Part shown: positions 24,767 to 34,500 of the stretch, in pieces
How positions within the stretch are numbered: position 1 is the first letter of the stretch
How the letters are laid out: each line of letters begins with the position of its first letter
Assembly (NCBI GenBank): GCA_964610505.1
Contig: CAZSXU010000015.1
Span: 1 to 64,000 of the forward strand
Direction: 5' to 3'
Origin: CAZSXU01 sp964610505
Lineage (GTDB): Bacteria; Arandabacterota; Arandabacteria; JAGLYR01
Length of the DNA: 64,000 bases
Made by a program: the position numbers and the translations under genes
The notes under the pieces: model-generated
Database searches by the model: none
Seen by the model: only the letters and a program-made list of their open reading frames with translations
Told to the model about the DNA's origin: nothing

Positions 24767-24972
24767 CCCTGTCGCGTTTGCCGTGCCTTGCGCCGCGTCA
24801 AAGGCTCGGCGGCTCTTGGCCTCGAGCGTGAGGGGGGCTTGGAACGGGCAAGCAGCGTAGTGATCGACTCAACCCGGAAAGGCCACGCTCGGACCTGCGA
24901 TCCGGCGAGCCTTCACCGCGGCCGGCCCGTGGCTGCCTGTTCCGGCTTTCTTGTTGTGTCATTGCGCCTGGG

Positions 24973-25075
24973 CCCTATTCCTAGTTGCTCGACACTCGTC
25001 ACTTCTCACTCGGGCTTTTTTTAGGACCTTCCCGTGACACGTGACGGGTCACGGGTGACAAGGGGTAGGGTGCCG
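24973..25075. repeat. direct repeat E, copy 2
   Basis: Second copy of the composite repeat at 24651-24766, ending 43 bases before the methyltransferase start. Its heptamer arrays lie at 24994-25014 and 25034-25068. A T-run at about 25015-25022 follows the first array. Confidence 0.8.
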
Positions 25076-25117
25076 TGGTAGCATCTGCATACACACACCC
25101 TATGCGGAGCCTGCCAC

Positions 25118-25831
25118 ATGTCGGACATTCAAAAACCGGATGACATCGCTTCGGTCCGTGAAGGATACGACCGATGGGCGGCCGTGTACGACACGGACGC
25201 CAATCCCCTCCCGGCTCTGGAGGAGCCGTACGTCCGGGAAGCGGTCGGAGATGCCCGCGGGCTGGCCGTGCTCGATCTCGGTTGCGGCACCGGCCGGCAC
25301 GCGGTGTGGTTGGCCTCCGCCGGCGCCCATGTGACGGCGGTCGATTTCTCCGAGCGTATGCTCGCCGAGGCTCGCCGGGCGGTGAAAGGAGCCGGCGTCC
25401 GCTTTCTCGTCCACGATCTCCATGAGCCCCTGCCTCTCCCGAGCGGGACATTCGATCTCGTGGTCAGCGGGCTGGTCCTGGAGCACCTGCGTGATCTGGC
25501 GGGGTTCTTCGCCGAATCTCACAGAGTACTTCGATCGAGCGGCCGCGCAGTGGTGTCGGCCATGCACCCGGCGATGTTTCTCCGGGGGGTACAGGCGCGC
25601 TTCACCGATCCCGCGTCCGGCGAGGTGGTGCAGCCCGGTAGCCTGCCGTACCGGATCGCGGACTTCATCATGGCGGCGGTGCGCGCGGGGTTCGCCCTGG
25701 AGGGCATCGGCGAGTACGCCCCGGACGCCCGGTTCGCCGCACGATATCCCCGGGCGGAGAAATACGTGGGCTGGCCGATGTTGATCGTGCTGCAGTTGCG
25801 ATCCCATTCAGCGGCGGGGAATGGGAAATAG
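25118..25831 (+). CDS. class I SAM-dependent methyltransferase
   Basis: The 237-residue protein has the Rossmann methyltransferase fold. Motif I is VLDLGCGTGRHAVWLA (near residue 53), acidic residue motif II is VTAVDFSERML, motif III is FDLVVSGLVLEHL, and a short C-terminal part follows. It resembles the Methyltransf_11/25 group (UbiE, BioC and others), whose substrates vary, so the substrate is unknown. The start at 25118 lacks a strong ribosome binding site. It stands alone between repeats and converges with lptG. Confidence 0.85.
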   Translation: MSDIQKPDDIASVREGYDRWAAVYDTDANPLPALEEPYVREAVGDARGLAVLDLGCGTGRHAVWLASAGAHVTAVDFSERMLAEARRAVKGAGVRFLVHDLHEPLPLPSGTFDLVVSGLVLEHLRDLAGFFAESHRVLRSSGRAVVSAMHPAMFLRGVQARFTDPASGEVVQPGSLPYRIADFIMAAVRAGFALEGIGEYAPDARFAARYPRAEKYVGWPMLIVLQLRSHSAAGNGK

Positions 25832-25851
25832 GAAGTAGGAAATAGGAAATG
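25817..25851. repeat. heptanucleotide array (GGAAATA type)
   Basis: Five 7-base units (GGGAATG, GGAAATA, GGAAGTA, GGAAATA, GGAAATG) begin within the last codons of the methyltransferase gene and continue into the spacer. Confidence 0.75.
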
Positions 25852-25949
25852 GAGCCGGGAAGCAGAGCTCGGATATCTGGATTTTCAAATCTGTGAAATC
25901 TGCGGCTGGCCTGGGGTCGACCGGCTGTCCCGATGTCGCCTTGTCGCAA

Positions 25950-27026
25950 CTACCGCTCCGCGCGAATCAGCAGGATCACCCCCGCAACGGCGAACACCGC
26001 GTTGGCGAGCCAGGCGGCCGCGGGTGCGGGCAATGACGTGCCCTGGCCCACCACCTCACTCACGCGCATGATGCCGTAGTAGAGGAAGCAGAGACCCAGG
26101 CTGATACCGAACCCGAAAGCCAGGCCGCTCTTGCGGCGGAGGGCGGAGAGCGACGCGCCGAGGAGGACCACGATCAGACTGGCAAAGGGGAAGGCGATCT
26201 TGAGGTGTTGCTCGACCCTGAGCTTCCCGACGTCGGATCCCCCGGCCCGGATTTTGTGAATGTACTCGCCCAGCTCACGGAAATTCATGTCCTCGGGGTC
26301 CTTTTCTTCCCTTGCGAAGTCTTCGGGTGTTTCTCGCATCTCAGGCCTTCGGAGACGGGAGAACGGGGTCGCAATCTCACCGGTGTCCGAGAAGGCCCGG
26401 ACCACGCCGTCCCGGAGGAGCCATCCCTCATCGTCCCAGACCGCGCGCTTCGCGTCGATTCTCTCTTGAAGAGCGTTCCTGGCAAACCGCTGCATCACGA
26501 CGTCCGTCATCTCCCGGTTGTCAGCGTCGTAGACCTTGATGAGGTAGATCCGTCCTCCATCTCCGAGGAGGTGAACGTTCCGCCGGATCGAGCCGCTTCG
26601 GCGGGGCTTCTTCCGGATATCGTAGTCCTCGATCCGGTGTGTCTCCTGATTGGCGCGGGGGACCACGTACTCGTCGAAGAGGAGAGAGAACAGAGACACG
26701 GCCGCAGCAAGGAAGAGCAGCGGAGCCAGCGTCCTTCGCACCGATATGCCGGCCGACTTGATGGCCACCAACTCGTTGTGACGGGTCATCTGTCCTACCG
26801 AAAACAGGCTCGCCAGGAGCATGGACATGGGAAGCGTGATACTCAGAATGTAGGGAATCCGGTATCCGTAGTAGCGGAGGACCGTGGACACCGGCGTCTG
26901 GTGATCAATGTAGGTGTCGATCTTCTCCCAGAGATCCACGACCAGGACCAGGAGAATGAAGACCGCCAGTGAGAGGACCAGGTTTCGCAGATACTCCCCC
27001 AGAATGTATCGATCCAGGATTCTCAT
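25950..27026 (-). CDS. lptG: LPS export ABC transporter permease LptG
   Basis: LptG is a six-helix inner-membrane subunit that moves LPS through LptB2FG. The 358-residue protein starts MRILDRYILGEYL, the classic YjgP/YjgQ opening. It has helices near residues 15-35, 60-80 and 100-120, a periplasmic beta-jellyroll domain (about 140-260), and three C-terminal helices ending GVILLIRAER. Start 27026 overlaps the lptF stop by 4 bases (ATGA), so the two are translationally coupled. Partners LptB and LptC are at 10-11 kb. LptG and LptF are distinguished mainly by order and similarity. Confidence 0.9.
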   Translation of the reverse strand: MRILDRYILGEYLRNLVLSLAVFILLVLVVDLWEKIDTYIDHQTPVSTVLRYYGYRIPYILSITLPMSMLLASLFSVGQMTRHNELVAIKSAGISVRRTLAPLLFLAAAVSLFSLLFDEYVVPRANQETHRIEDYDIRKKPRRSGSIRRNVHLLGDGGRIYLIKVYDADNREMTDVVMQRFARNALQERIDAKRAVWDDEGWLLRDGVVRAFSDTGEIATPFSRLRRPEMRETPEDFAREEKDPEDMNFRELGEYIHKIRAGGSDVGKLRVEQHLKIAFPFASLIVVLLGASLSALRRKSGLAFGFGISLGLCFLYYGIMRVSEVVGQGTSLPAPAAAWLANAVFAVAGVILLIRAER

Positions 27027-28366
27027 GGGGCGGTCTCCGGACCTGATGGAGTCGGGTTCCTGCGAGGGCCCAGCGCTCGCAGGCGTCGCCGGAAGGGCTC
27101 GGGAACCAGGGATTGCTCCAGGCTGGTTCGAACAAAGACCCAGGACCCCACGATGCCGAGAGCGATGTTGGCGCCCCACATGGACCAGAAGGGCGGGAGA
27201 TAGCGGCGGTCGGCGAGCTGTTCGCCGCCGATCAGGCAGATGTAGTAGAACAGGATGAAACCGGCGGACACCGCAAGCCCGATGACGAAGCTCCCGTGGC
27301 GAATTCGAGTGCCGAGAGGCGCTCCCAGCACGACAAACACGATACAGGCGAAGGGGATGGAGAACTTCTTCTGAAACTCCACGGCGTAGCGGTTGATCTC
27401 CCTCTCCAGCGCAGCTTCTCTCTCGGCCTCCGCCCGGAGCGACTTGAGTAGATCGGCGCCGTAGACGGCGGTGGAGTCGGCGACGCCGTCGGGCAGAGAG
27501 CTCCGCACGGATCGAACGACCTCAGACCGAGCCTTCTGCCGAACATCGGAGAGCTGGTCTTCCAGGGCCCGGACTTTTCCCCGGAGGGCCGTGATGTTCA
27601 TCTCCCGATCACTCCGGTGTTCCCGCTGGGTGCGCACCAACTCGGATCCGGCGTTGTTCACGCGGATCTCATGAGTCTTGAACCGAAGGCGGAAGTACTT
27701 GTCCGGCTCGGATGAATCCACCTCGTGGATCTCACCGTCCGTGAGCTCGATGGTCAGCACGTTCCCGTCTTCCGACCAGATCAGATGCCCGGAGTCGGCG
27801 CGAATCGTCTGGGTGGGGCGGGTCCTGTGGGTCCGCTGGATGGTTACGCCCCGAATCGTGGACGTCCTGTCGTCCACGTCGTCAACCAGGATACTGAGAT
27901 CCTTGAAGGGCGTGGTGAAGACACCGGGTTTGATCTCCAGGGCCGGTTTCTTCCGGTGGACGGCCACGAGGAGGTTGGAGAGGTGGTGGTTGGCCTCGGG
28001 GAGGACGTAGTGGCCGAAGAGAATCAGCCCGACGGTGACAACCACGGAAGCCGCCAGCACGGGGGACGTGATCTGAAAAAGACTCATCCCGCCCGCCTTC
28101 ATGGCCACGATCTCGTTGTCGGCCGCCAGCCGACCGAAGGCCATGATGGTGGCGATCAGAACCGCCATGGGAACCGCCAGGGCGAACATCCACCCCAGGC
28201 TCAGGACGAAGAGTTCGAAGATCACGGAAAGCGGGATGTCGCGCCCGATGAAGAGCTCCAGGTAATCGAGGATGAAGTTCACGATTAGAACAAAAAGGAC
28301 CACCGCAAGTGCAAAAAGGAACGGGCCGATATGTTCTTGGAGGATGTATCGCCCGAGAATTCGCAT
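27023..28366 (-). CDS. lptF: LPS export ABC transporter permease LptF
   Basis: LptF pairs with LptG to form the transport channel. The 447-residue protein starts MRILGRYILQEHIGPFLFAL. Three N-terminal helices, a long periplasmic beta-domain and three C-terminal helices follow. It is longer than typical LptF (about 360-390) because of an extra charged helical insertion (residues about 240-340, rich in E, R, K and A, including LRGKVRALEDQLSDVRQKA) that looks like coiled coil. The ATG at 28366 is preferred over a TTG at 28399. Transcription from the promoter at 28438-28466 diverges from sprA. Confidence 0.9.
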   Translation of the reverse strand: MRILGRYILQEHIGPFLFALAVVLFVLIVNFILDYLELFIGRDIPLSVIFELFVLSLGWMFALAVPMAVLIATIMAFGRLAADNEIVAMKAGGMSLFQITSPVLAASVVVTVGLILFGHYVLPEANHHLSNLLVAVHRKKPALEIKPGVFTTPFKDLSILVDDVDDRTSTIRGVTIQRTHRTRPTQTIRADSGHLIWSEDGNVLTIELTDGEIHEVDSSEPDKYFRLRFKTHEIRVNNAGSELVRTQREHRSDREMNITALRGKVRALEDQLSDVRQKARSEVVRSVRSSLPDGVADSTAVYGADLLKSLRAEAEREAALEREINRYAVEFQKKFSIPFACIVFVVLGAPLGTRIRHGSFVIGLAVSAGFILFYYICLIGGEQLADRRYLPPFWSMWGANIALGIVGSWVFVRTSLEQSLVPEPFRRRLRALGPRRNPTPSGPETAP

Positions 28367-28437
28367 GGCCGATCCCCGAGGAACTTCCTTGGTTGGCAAG
28401 AGTTTAAGTGAGATAGAGGGGCTCCCGATTCAGGCCC

Positions 28438-28466
28438 AACCTACAGGATCGGCCTGGGTGCGGCAA
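28438..28466 (-). promoter_or_regulatory. promoter for lptF-lptG
   Basis: On the minus strand, TTGCCG and TAGGTT are spaced by 17 bases. The -35 box is preceded by AAAAAGCGC, an arrangement that recurs before the rimP promoter. Confidence 0.55.
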
Positions 28467-28527
28467 GCGCTTTTTGTGGTTTGTTGCACCGGAACGGCCG
28501 GTCGTGGCCTGTCGGTCCCCTGTCGTC

Positions 28528-28556
28528 TTGACGGTCGCGTGATGGCCTGATAAGAT
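28528..28556 (+). promoter_or_regulatory. promoter for the SprA-like gene
   Basis: TTGACG and TAAGAT are spaced by 17 bases. Transcription would begin near 28562, only about 15 bases before the GTG at 28576 with its GGAGGA, which supports that early start codon. Confidence 0.6.
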
Positions 28557-28575
28557 CCGCGCCAAACGGAGGAGT

Positions 28576-31500
28576 GTGTCAACAACCGTGCGTCAACATG
28601 TTGTGGGGAACTCTATAGCTGTCGCATGGTTTTTCGGATTGAAGAACCGGACGGTCCAGATGGCTCACCGCTCGACACGGAAATCCCGTGTGTTTCCTGC
28701 CTGGCCATCTGCGGCCGTAGGGAAATCCCGTGTGTTTCCTGCCTGGCCATCTGCGGTCGGTAGCGTATCCCGTGTGTTTCCTGCCTGGCGATCTGCGGTC
28801 GGTAGCGTATCCCGTGTGTTTCCTGCCTGGCCATCTGCGGCCGTGTGGCTTCTTGTTCTGTTCTTACCGTCGGTGGCGAGCGGCGTGGCGGTCGGGAACC
28901 GGCCTCTGTCGGAGCCGCCGCATCCTCCAGACGCCTGGTGGGTAATGAGGGGGACGGCGCCGGCCGAACGCCTCGGGCAGCATCCTCTCGGGATTCTCCT
29001 GATCACCACCAGCCCCGTCGAGAAAACGACGACCCTCGATTTCAAGAATCGGCGGATGGAGATGGTCTGGACCAGCGACGAGACCCGGCTGTTTGGCTGG
29101 TCCGTTCCGCTGTCGGAATATGTCCACCGCGAGTGGAAGCGCCGCGCGCGGGAGGCGTGGGTCGAAGCACTCCGTAGCCATCTCCGGGATCGACCCGAAG
29201 AGGCCGGGAAAACGGGTATGTCCTTCGATATCCCGGTGACCTTTCCGCGCCAGGTCGAGGCCATCATCGGTCAGGGGGCGAATCTGGACGTCACCGGTTC
29301 GGAGACCATTTCTTTCCGGGGCGAATCGACCTACCGAGTCGACGAGCTGGAAACGGAATTCGGCCGGCGGTCCAAGTTCCCCCAGCTCGACATGAAGCAG
29401 CGTCTTCGAGTGAACCTGGATGGAACCATCGGTGAGAAAGTCCATGTTCTCGTCAACCACGACAGCGAAGTGCAGTCGGCGTTGGAGAACCGGATCAAGC
29501 TCCGCTACGACGGGCGCGAGGACGAAATCGTCAAGAGCATCGAGATGGGGAACACGGACCTCTCGATCACGGGCGCCCAATTCGTCAGCTACCGGGGAAC
29601 CCACCAGGGACTTTTCGGTGCCAAGATGCTGGCGCAGGTGGGCGCGCTGGATCTGTCCGTGATCGCCTCGAAGCGGGAGGGCAAATCGGCCCGGTCGACC
29701 TTCGTTGGAAAGGCCGCCAAGGACAGTCTCACCATCTACGACATCGAGTACCAGAAACGGAAATACTATGCCCTGAGGATGTCGGTGGACCCTCACGCGT
29801 ACGTTTTCGATTCCATCTCCGACCTGCCGGTGAGGGTCTCGATCTGGGTGGACGACCACGACGTGACCAACGACGACCTGGACGGCGCCGTGCCCGGATA
29901 CGCCTATCTCATGGCGCCGGACGAAGAAACGTTTGTCGATTCGGTGTACACCGTGGGCAAGTTCACGCAGCTCATCGAGACCGAGGACTACTATATGGAT
30001 CCGGGTTCGGGGATGGTCACCTTTTACCAGCCTCTCCGGGCCGAGTACACGGTCGCGGTGTCTTACGCGGATTCGGGCACCACGGTCATCGGGAACGCAC
30101 CGCCCGGAGTCGATCTTCCCGACACGCTACTTCTCAAGATGCTCAAACCGCGCAAAGAGCTCATCCAGAACGAGCGATGGGCTTACACTCGGGGCTACGA
30201 ATTCAAGCAGTTCTACTTCCTGGGCAGTCGCAACATCCTCGCGGATGATTTCGACCTGGTCATTCGGAGGAAGCGGACCGGGTCGGAGAGCATCGATCCC
30301 GATCGGCAGGGGGACCGCTTCTTCACCGACATTCTCGGATTGGACCGGCGTGATAACCTGACGGGAACGTCGGAGCCCGACGGCAAGGTCGATCCGGAGT
30401 ACGTCGACTACAATCTGGGCGTGCTCCAGTTTCCCGACCTCAGGCCCTTCGACCCGAACCCGTCGGAGTACCCGCTCGAGGAAACCAACCCGGAGCTCTA
30501 CGAGCTCTACGAAGACAAGATCCTGCAGCGCCCGCAGGATTACCAGAAGTACTATATCGAGGTGAAGTACCGGACCCCGCAGACGTCGTATTCCCTCAAT
30601 CAGATCAACATCCTCGAGGGAAGCGAAAAGGTGATTCTCAACGGCCGACAGCTTCAGCGGGGAAGCGATTACAGTATCATCTATGAAATCGGGCGGGTGG
30701 ACCTGCTGGGCGCCGCCGCCGAAGAGGCCCAGAAGCCCGAGGCGAACATCTCCATCGATTTCGAGTACGCTCCCTTCCTTTCTCTGGCGCAGCAGAGTCT
30801 GGTGGGCGCCTCGGGGCGCTACACGATCTCGGACAAGAAGAGCCTCGGATTCGCCTGGCTCTACGAGAGCAAGTCCACGCCCGAGGAGCGCCCTCGGCTG
30901 GGTCAGGAGCCCTCCCGGTATCAGGTCGGGGACCTGAACGGCCGCTTTGAATTCAACCCGTCCTTCATGACGCGCCTGGTGGACGCCCTGCCCCTGGTCC
31001 AGGCGGACGCGCAATCCTCGCTCAAACTGTCGGGCGAGATAGCGGCGTCGTTCCCCAACCCCAACACGAAGAACGAGGTATACGTCGACGACATGGAGGG
31101 GACCGAGGACTCCCGCGTGTTCTCGATCACGCGCCGCGGCTGGGTTCCCGCAAGCATCCCCCCGGCCATGGGGACCACGGAACACCTGGACTTCGACTGG
31201 TACAACCCTCGGAACCGGGTCAAGCGCAAGGACGTGTATCCCGGGTTGTCCGAACAGGAGGGGGACGAATCGCTCACCATCCTGGAGCTGGACGCATCGT
31301 GGGCGGAACTCGACTCCACCAACAACTGGATCGGCCTGATGCGCCTGATCTCCAAATCCGGCACAGATTTGTCCGAGTCCAAATTCCTCCAAATCGTGTA
31401 CAACGACGGGGGCGAGAACCGGGGAAAACTGCACATCGATCTCGGCTCGATCAATGAGGATTTCTACGAACCGAACAAGGACGAGTTGAATACGGAAGAC

Positions 31501-34500
31501 GCGAACAGTGACGGAATTCTGGATGCCGACGAGGACACCGGACTGGACGGTGTCTCCGACGAGGACGCCAGCGCCTCGCGCCCCGACGACGGAGACGACA
31601 ACTACGACTTCAGCACGGCAAACGCGGATGACCCCGGAGGGTACCGGCAGATCAACGGGACCGAGAAGAACACGCTTCTGGACACCGAAGATCTGGACCG
31701 CGACGGAGGGCTGGGGGTCGATTCTTACTTCTCCAAGACGGTCGATCTGTCGAACCTCGATCCCGCACTCGTGGCCGGCGATTCGCTGCTCGGGACCTGG
31801 CGTGTTCTGCAGATTCCCCTGGCGGACTTCGGCGACGAACGAGTCGGGGATCCCATGTGGGAGTCGATCCGGTATGCCCGGATCTGGTGCGAGGGCCTGG
31901 CCTGGTGGAAGAAGTTCCAGATTCTCTCGATGGAGGCGGTGGGCAACCGGTGGCTTGAGCGCGGGATCCGTTCGATAGCGGACGGCGACAGCGTGGATCC
32001 GTCGGGATTGAGTCCGGGCGAGTCTTTCACCCTCAAGGTCGTCAACAACAAGGAAAACCCCGAGTATGACCCGCCCTTCGATCCGGGCGAGGAGCGCGGA
32101 AGCGTGGGCAAGCGCGGCCAGAGGGAACAGTCGCTCGTGTTCGCGTTCGACGAGCTGACCCCCGGGCACCTGGTATCCGCTCGGAAGGAAATCCACGAGG
32201 TCAAGGGAAATCCGAGCCTCAACGACTATACGCGGTACGCCGCGCTGGATTTCTGGCTGAAGGGCTATTCGATATCGCCGACGGATGAACAACCCGTGTT
32301 CTTCCTCCGGCTGGCCTCCGACCGGAGGAACTTCTACGAGTATCGCGTTCGCTTGACGGGCGGATGGAGGCAAATTCGCCTGGATCTGGAGAGGCTTCCG
32401 CGGGTGAAGCTGCAGTCGGATACCACTTCGGTGATGTATGAGGGCCAGGAAATCCTCGCCATCAATCCCGCGCTCCAGGACAGTGTCCTCGGTCAAGCGA
32501 CCGAGGCGTACGCGGTCTACGGTCAACCGTCTCTGACGAAGATCGTCCAGATTACGGGCGGAATCATGAACGACCGGGGTGTTTCAGTGACGGGGGAGGT
32601 GTGGTTCAACGAGATTCGGCTTCGGGAAATCAAGAAGGACGTCGGGGTCGCGCGGCGCGTCACGGCTTCGGCGCAGTTCTCCGACTTCATCAGTCTGAGC
32701 GGCGATCTGAGACAGGTGGAAGGGGATTTTGCCTCTCTCGGCAAGAATCGCACCGGGCGCGATCAGACGGAGTACTCCGTCGAGGCGAAAACGGAAATGG
32801 GGAAGTTGGTTAGACCGCTGGGGCTGAAGATTCCGGTGACCACCAGCTATCGCAAGAGCGAGGACGCACCGCAGCTGCTCACCGGCTCGGACATCATTCT
32901 GGACGCCAAGAGTTCGGAGGCCGAGAAAACAGAGTCCCGTTCATCGGCGCTGGGCATCTCGGTGTCGAAGCCGCGGGCGTCAACGAATCCTCTGGTGCGG
33001 GTCCTGATCGACGGGTGGTCCGTCTCCGCGAGCCGGAGCGAACAAAAAAGCTCGTCGCCGGTGCGCAGGGAGTACAGCGAGAATACGTCGGCGAGCGCCG
33101 CCTACCGGCTGACGACGCAGAGACCGGGCCTGCGCGTGTTCCGCGATGTTGAAATCGCGTATCTGCCGAAAGCGCTCCGGTTGTCGATCGACGGAAGACG
33201 TCAGATCAGCCGGTCCTGGGACGTTCTTGACAACCGGACACGGGAGGAGCTCCGGTACGATCGGGTGGTCCGGACCGCGTCGGGGACAGGCGAGATGAAC
33301 GTGAGTCCCGTGATTTCGAAGACGCTCAACAGCGACTACACGTTCCGCACGGTTCGCGATTTGCTGCCGAACAAGAACGTGGGTTTTGAGGATGGCCTGG
33401 GCTTCGGAAACGAAGTGCAGAGGAGCCACACGACGAAAATCACCTACAAGCCGACCATCCTGAGTTTTCTTTCGCCCACCCTGAGCTACGACACCTCATA
33501 CCAGGAGGATCAAAGCCCCTCGATTCGACAGCCCGGAGATCCGGTGGGCACGCGCAAGGCCACGGCAAGCAGCACGATCCGCTGGACGTTCAACCTGAAG
33601 ATGTCGATGCTCCAGGAGCGCCTCGGTGGGGGGAGGGGTAAGGGACGCGGCAAGCCGGTTTCGAAGACGGAACCACCCGTCCCCGAAGAGGGCAACGAAC
33701 CGGAAGCGGAGGAGGACGAGCAGAAGCGGGACCTGTGGTTGATCCCCATCGATCTGATGGCATCGAGAATGGAGCAGCTGAACGCGACCTTCAGCATCCA
33801 GAGGAATTCGGCCTACCAGCGGATTCCGGAGAGGCCCGACTGGAAGTACCAGTTCGGGCTGGCCTCGGGGTTGTCGTCGGATCTGGCCGCGCGGTCTCTG
33901 TCTCAGGGACAGGATACCCGGAGCGAAAAGCGCTCGACGAGCCTCCAGGGGAGCGTGGTGCCGATCTTTGACATCGTGATTTCGAGCAAGTACCAATCGA
34001 CCGAGGACACGCGGTGGGTTGCGGCCGGGGCCAGGGAGAGCAAATCCCGGACCTGGCCGGATCTCGGTTGGTCGTACAGCGGGCTCGAGCAATTCGCGTT
34101 CATCAACAAGGTCGTGACGCGGGCCAGCGTCCAATCCGGCTATGTGCGGAATCGAAGCTCGTCCGGACCCCTGGGCAGGGAGGAGCAGACGAAGGTCCGG
34201 ACGGAGTGGTCGCCGCTCCTCTCCGTGAACGCCACGGTGAGGGGGGGGGTCTCATCGACGATCTCCGTGGGCCGCAGTACGGAAGAGTCCGATGACCTGA
34301 CCGGAGCCGGCGTCCAAACGCGTTCCGTGCGAGGGAATTATCAACTCAGCCTCAAGTATTCGTTTACGCTGCCGGAGGGAGTCGGCATGCCGCTGAAGCG
34401 AATCGGCAGCTCGGGCGGCGGAGGCGGGAAAGTCGCGCTCAATCTGGACGTGACCTATTCAACCGACAAGAGTGAAAACTTGGGCACGGGCAACGTGACC

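Larger units (their letters stand above)
24560..25117. other. 558-base intergenic region with heptamer arrays and repeat E
   Basis: This stretch contains no gene. It holds a heptamer array merging into the metK terminator (24566-24634) and two long direct copies of repeat E (24651-24766 and 24973-25075). About 200 bases between the copies show nothing recognised. No tRNA or structured RNA could be identified. Confidence 0.65.

Noticed and set aside
24770..24970. Possible tRNA or structured RNA between the two copies of repeat E
   Set aside because: No acceptor stem, T-loop motif or convincing fold could be traced.
30127..32526. A 799-codon minus-strand frame inside sprA
   Set aside because: No family resemblance or ribosome binding site; it lies opposite the SprA-like gene, and high GC favours such shadows.
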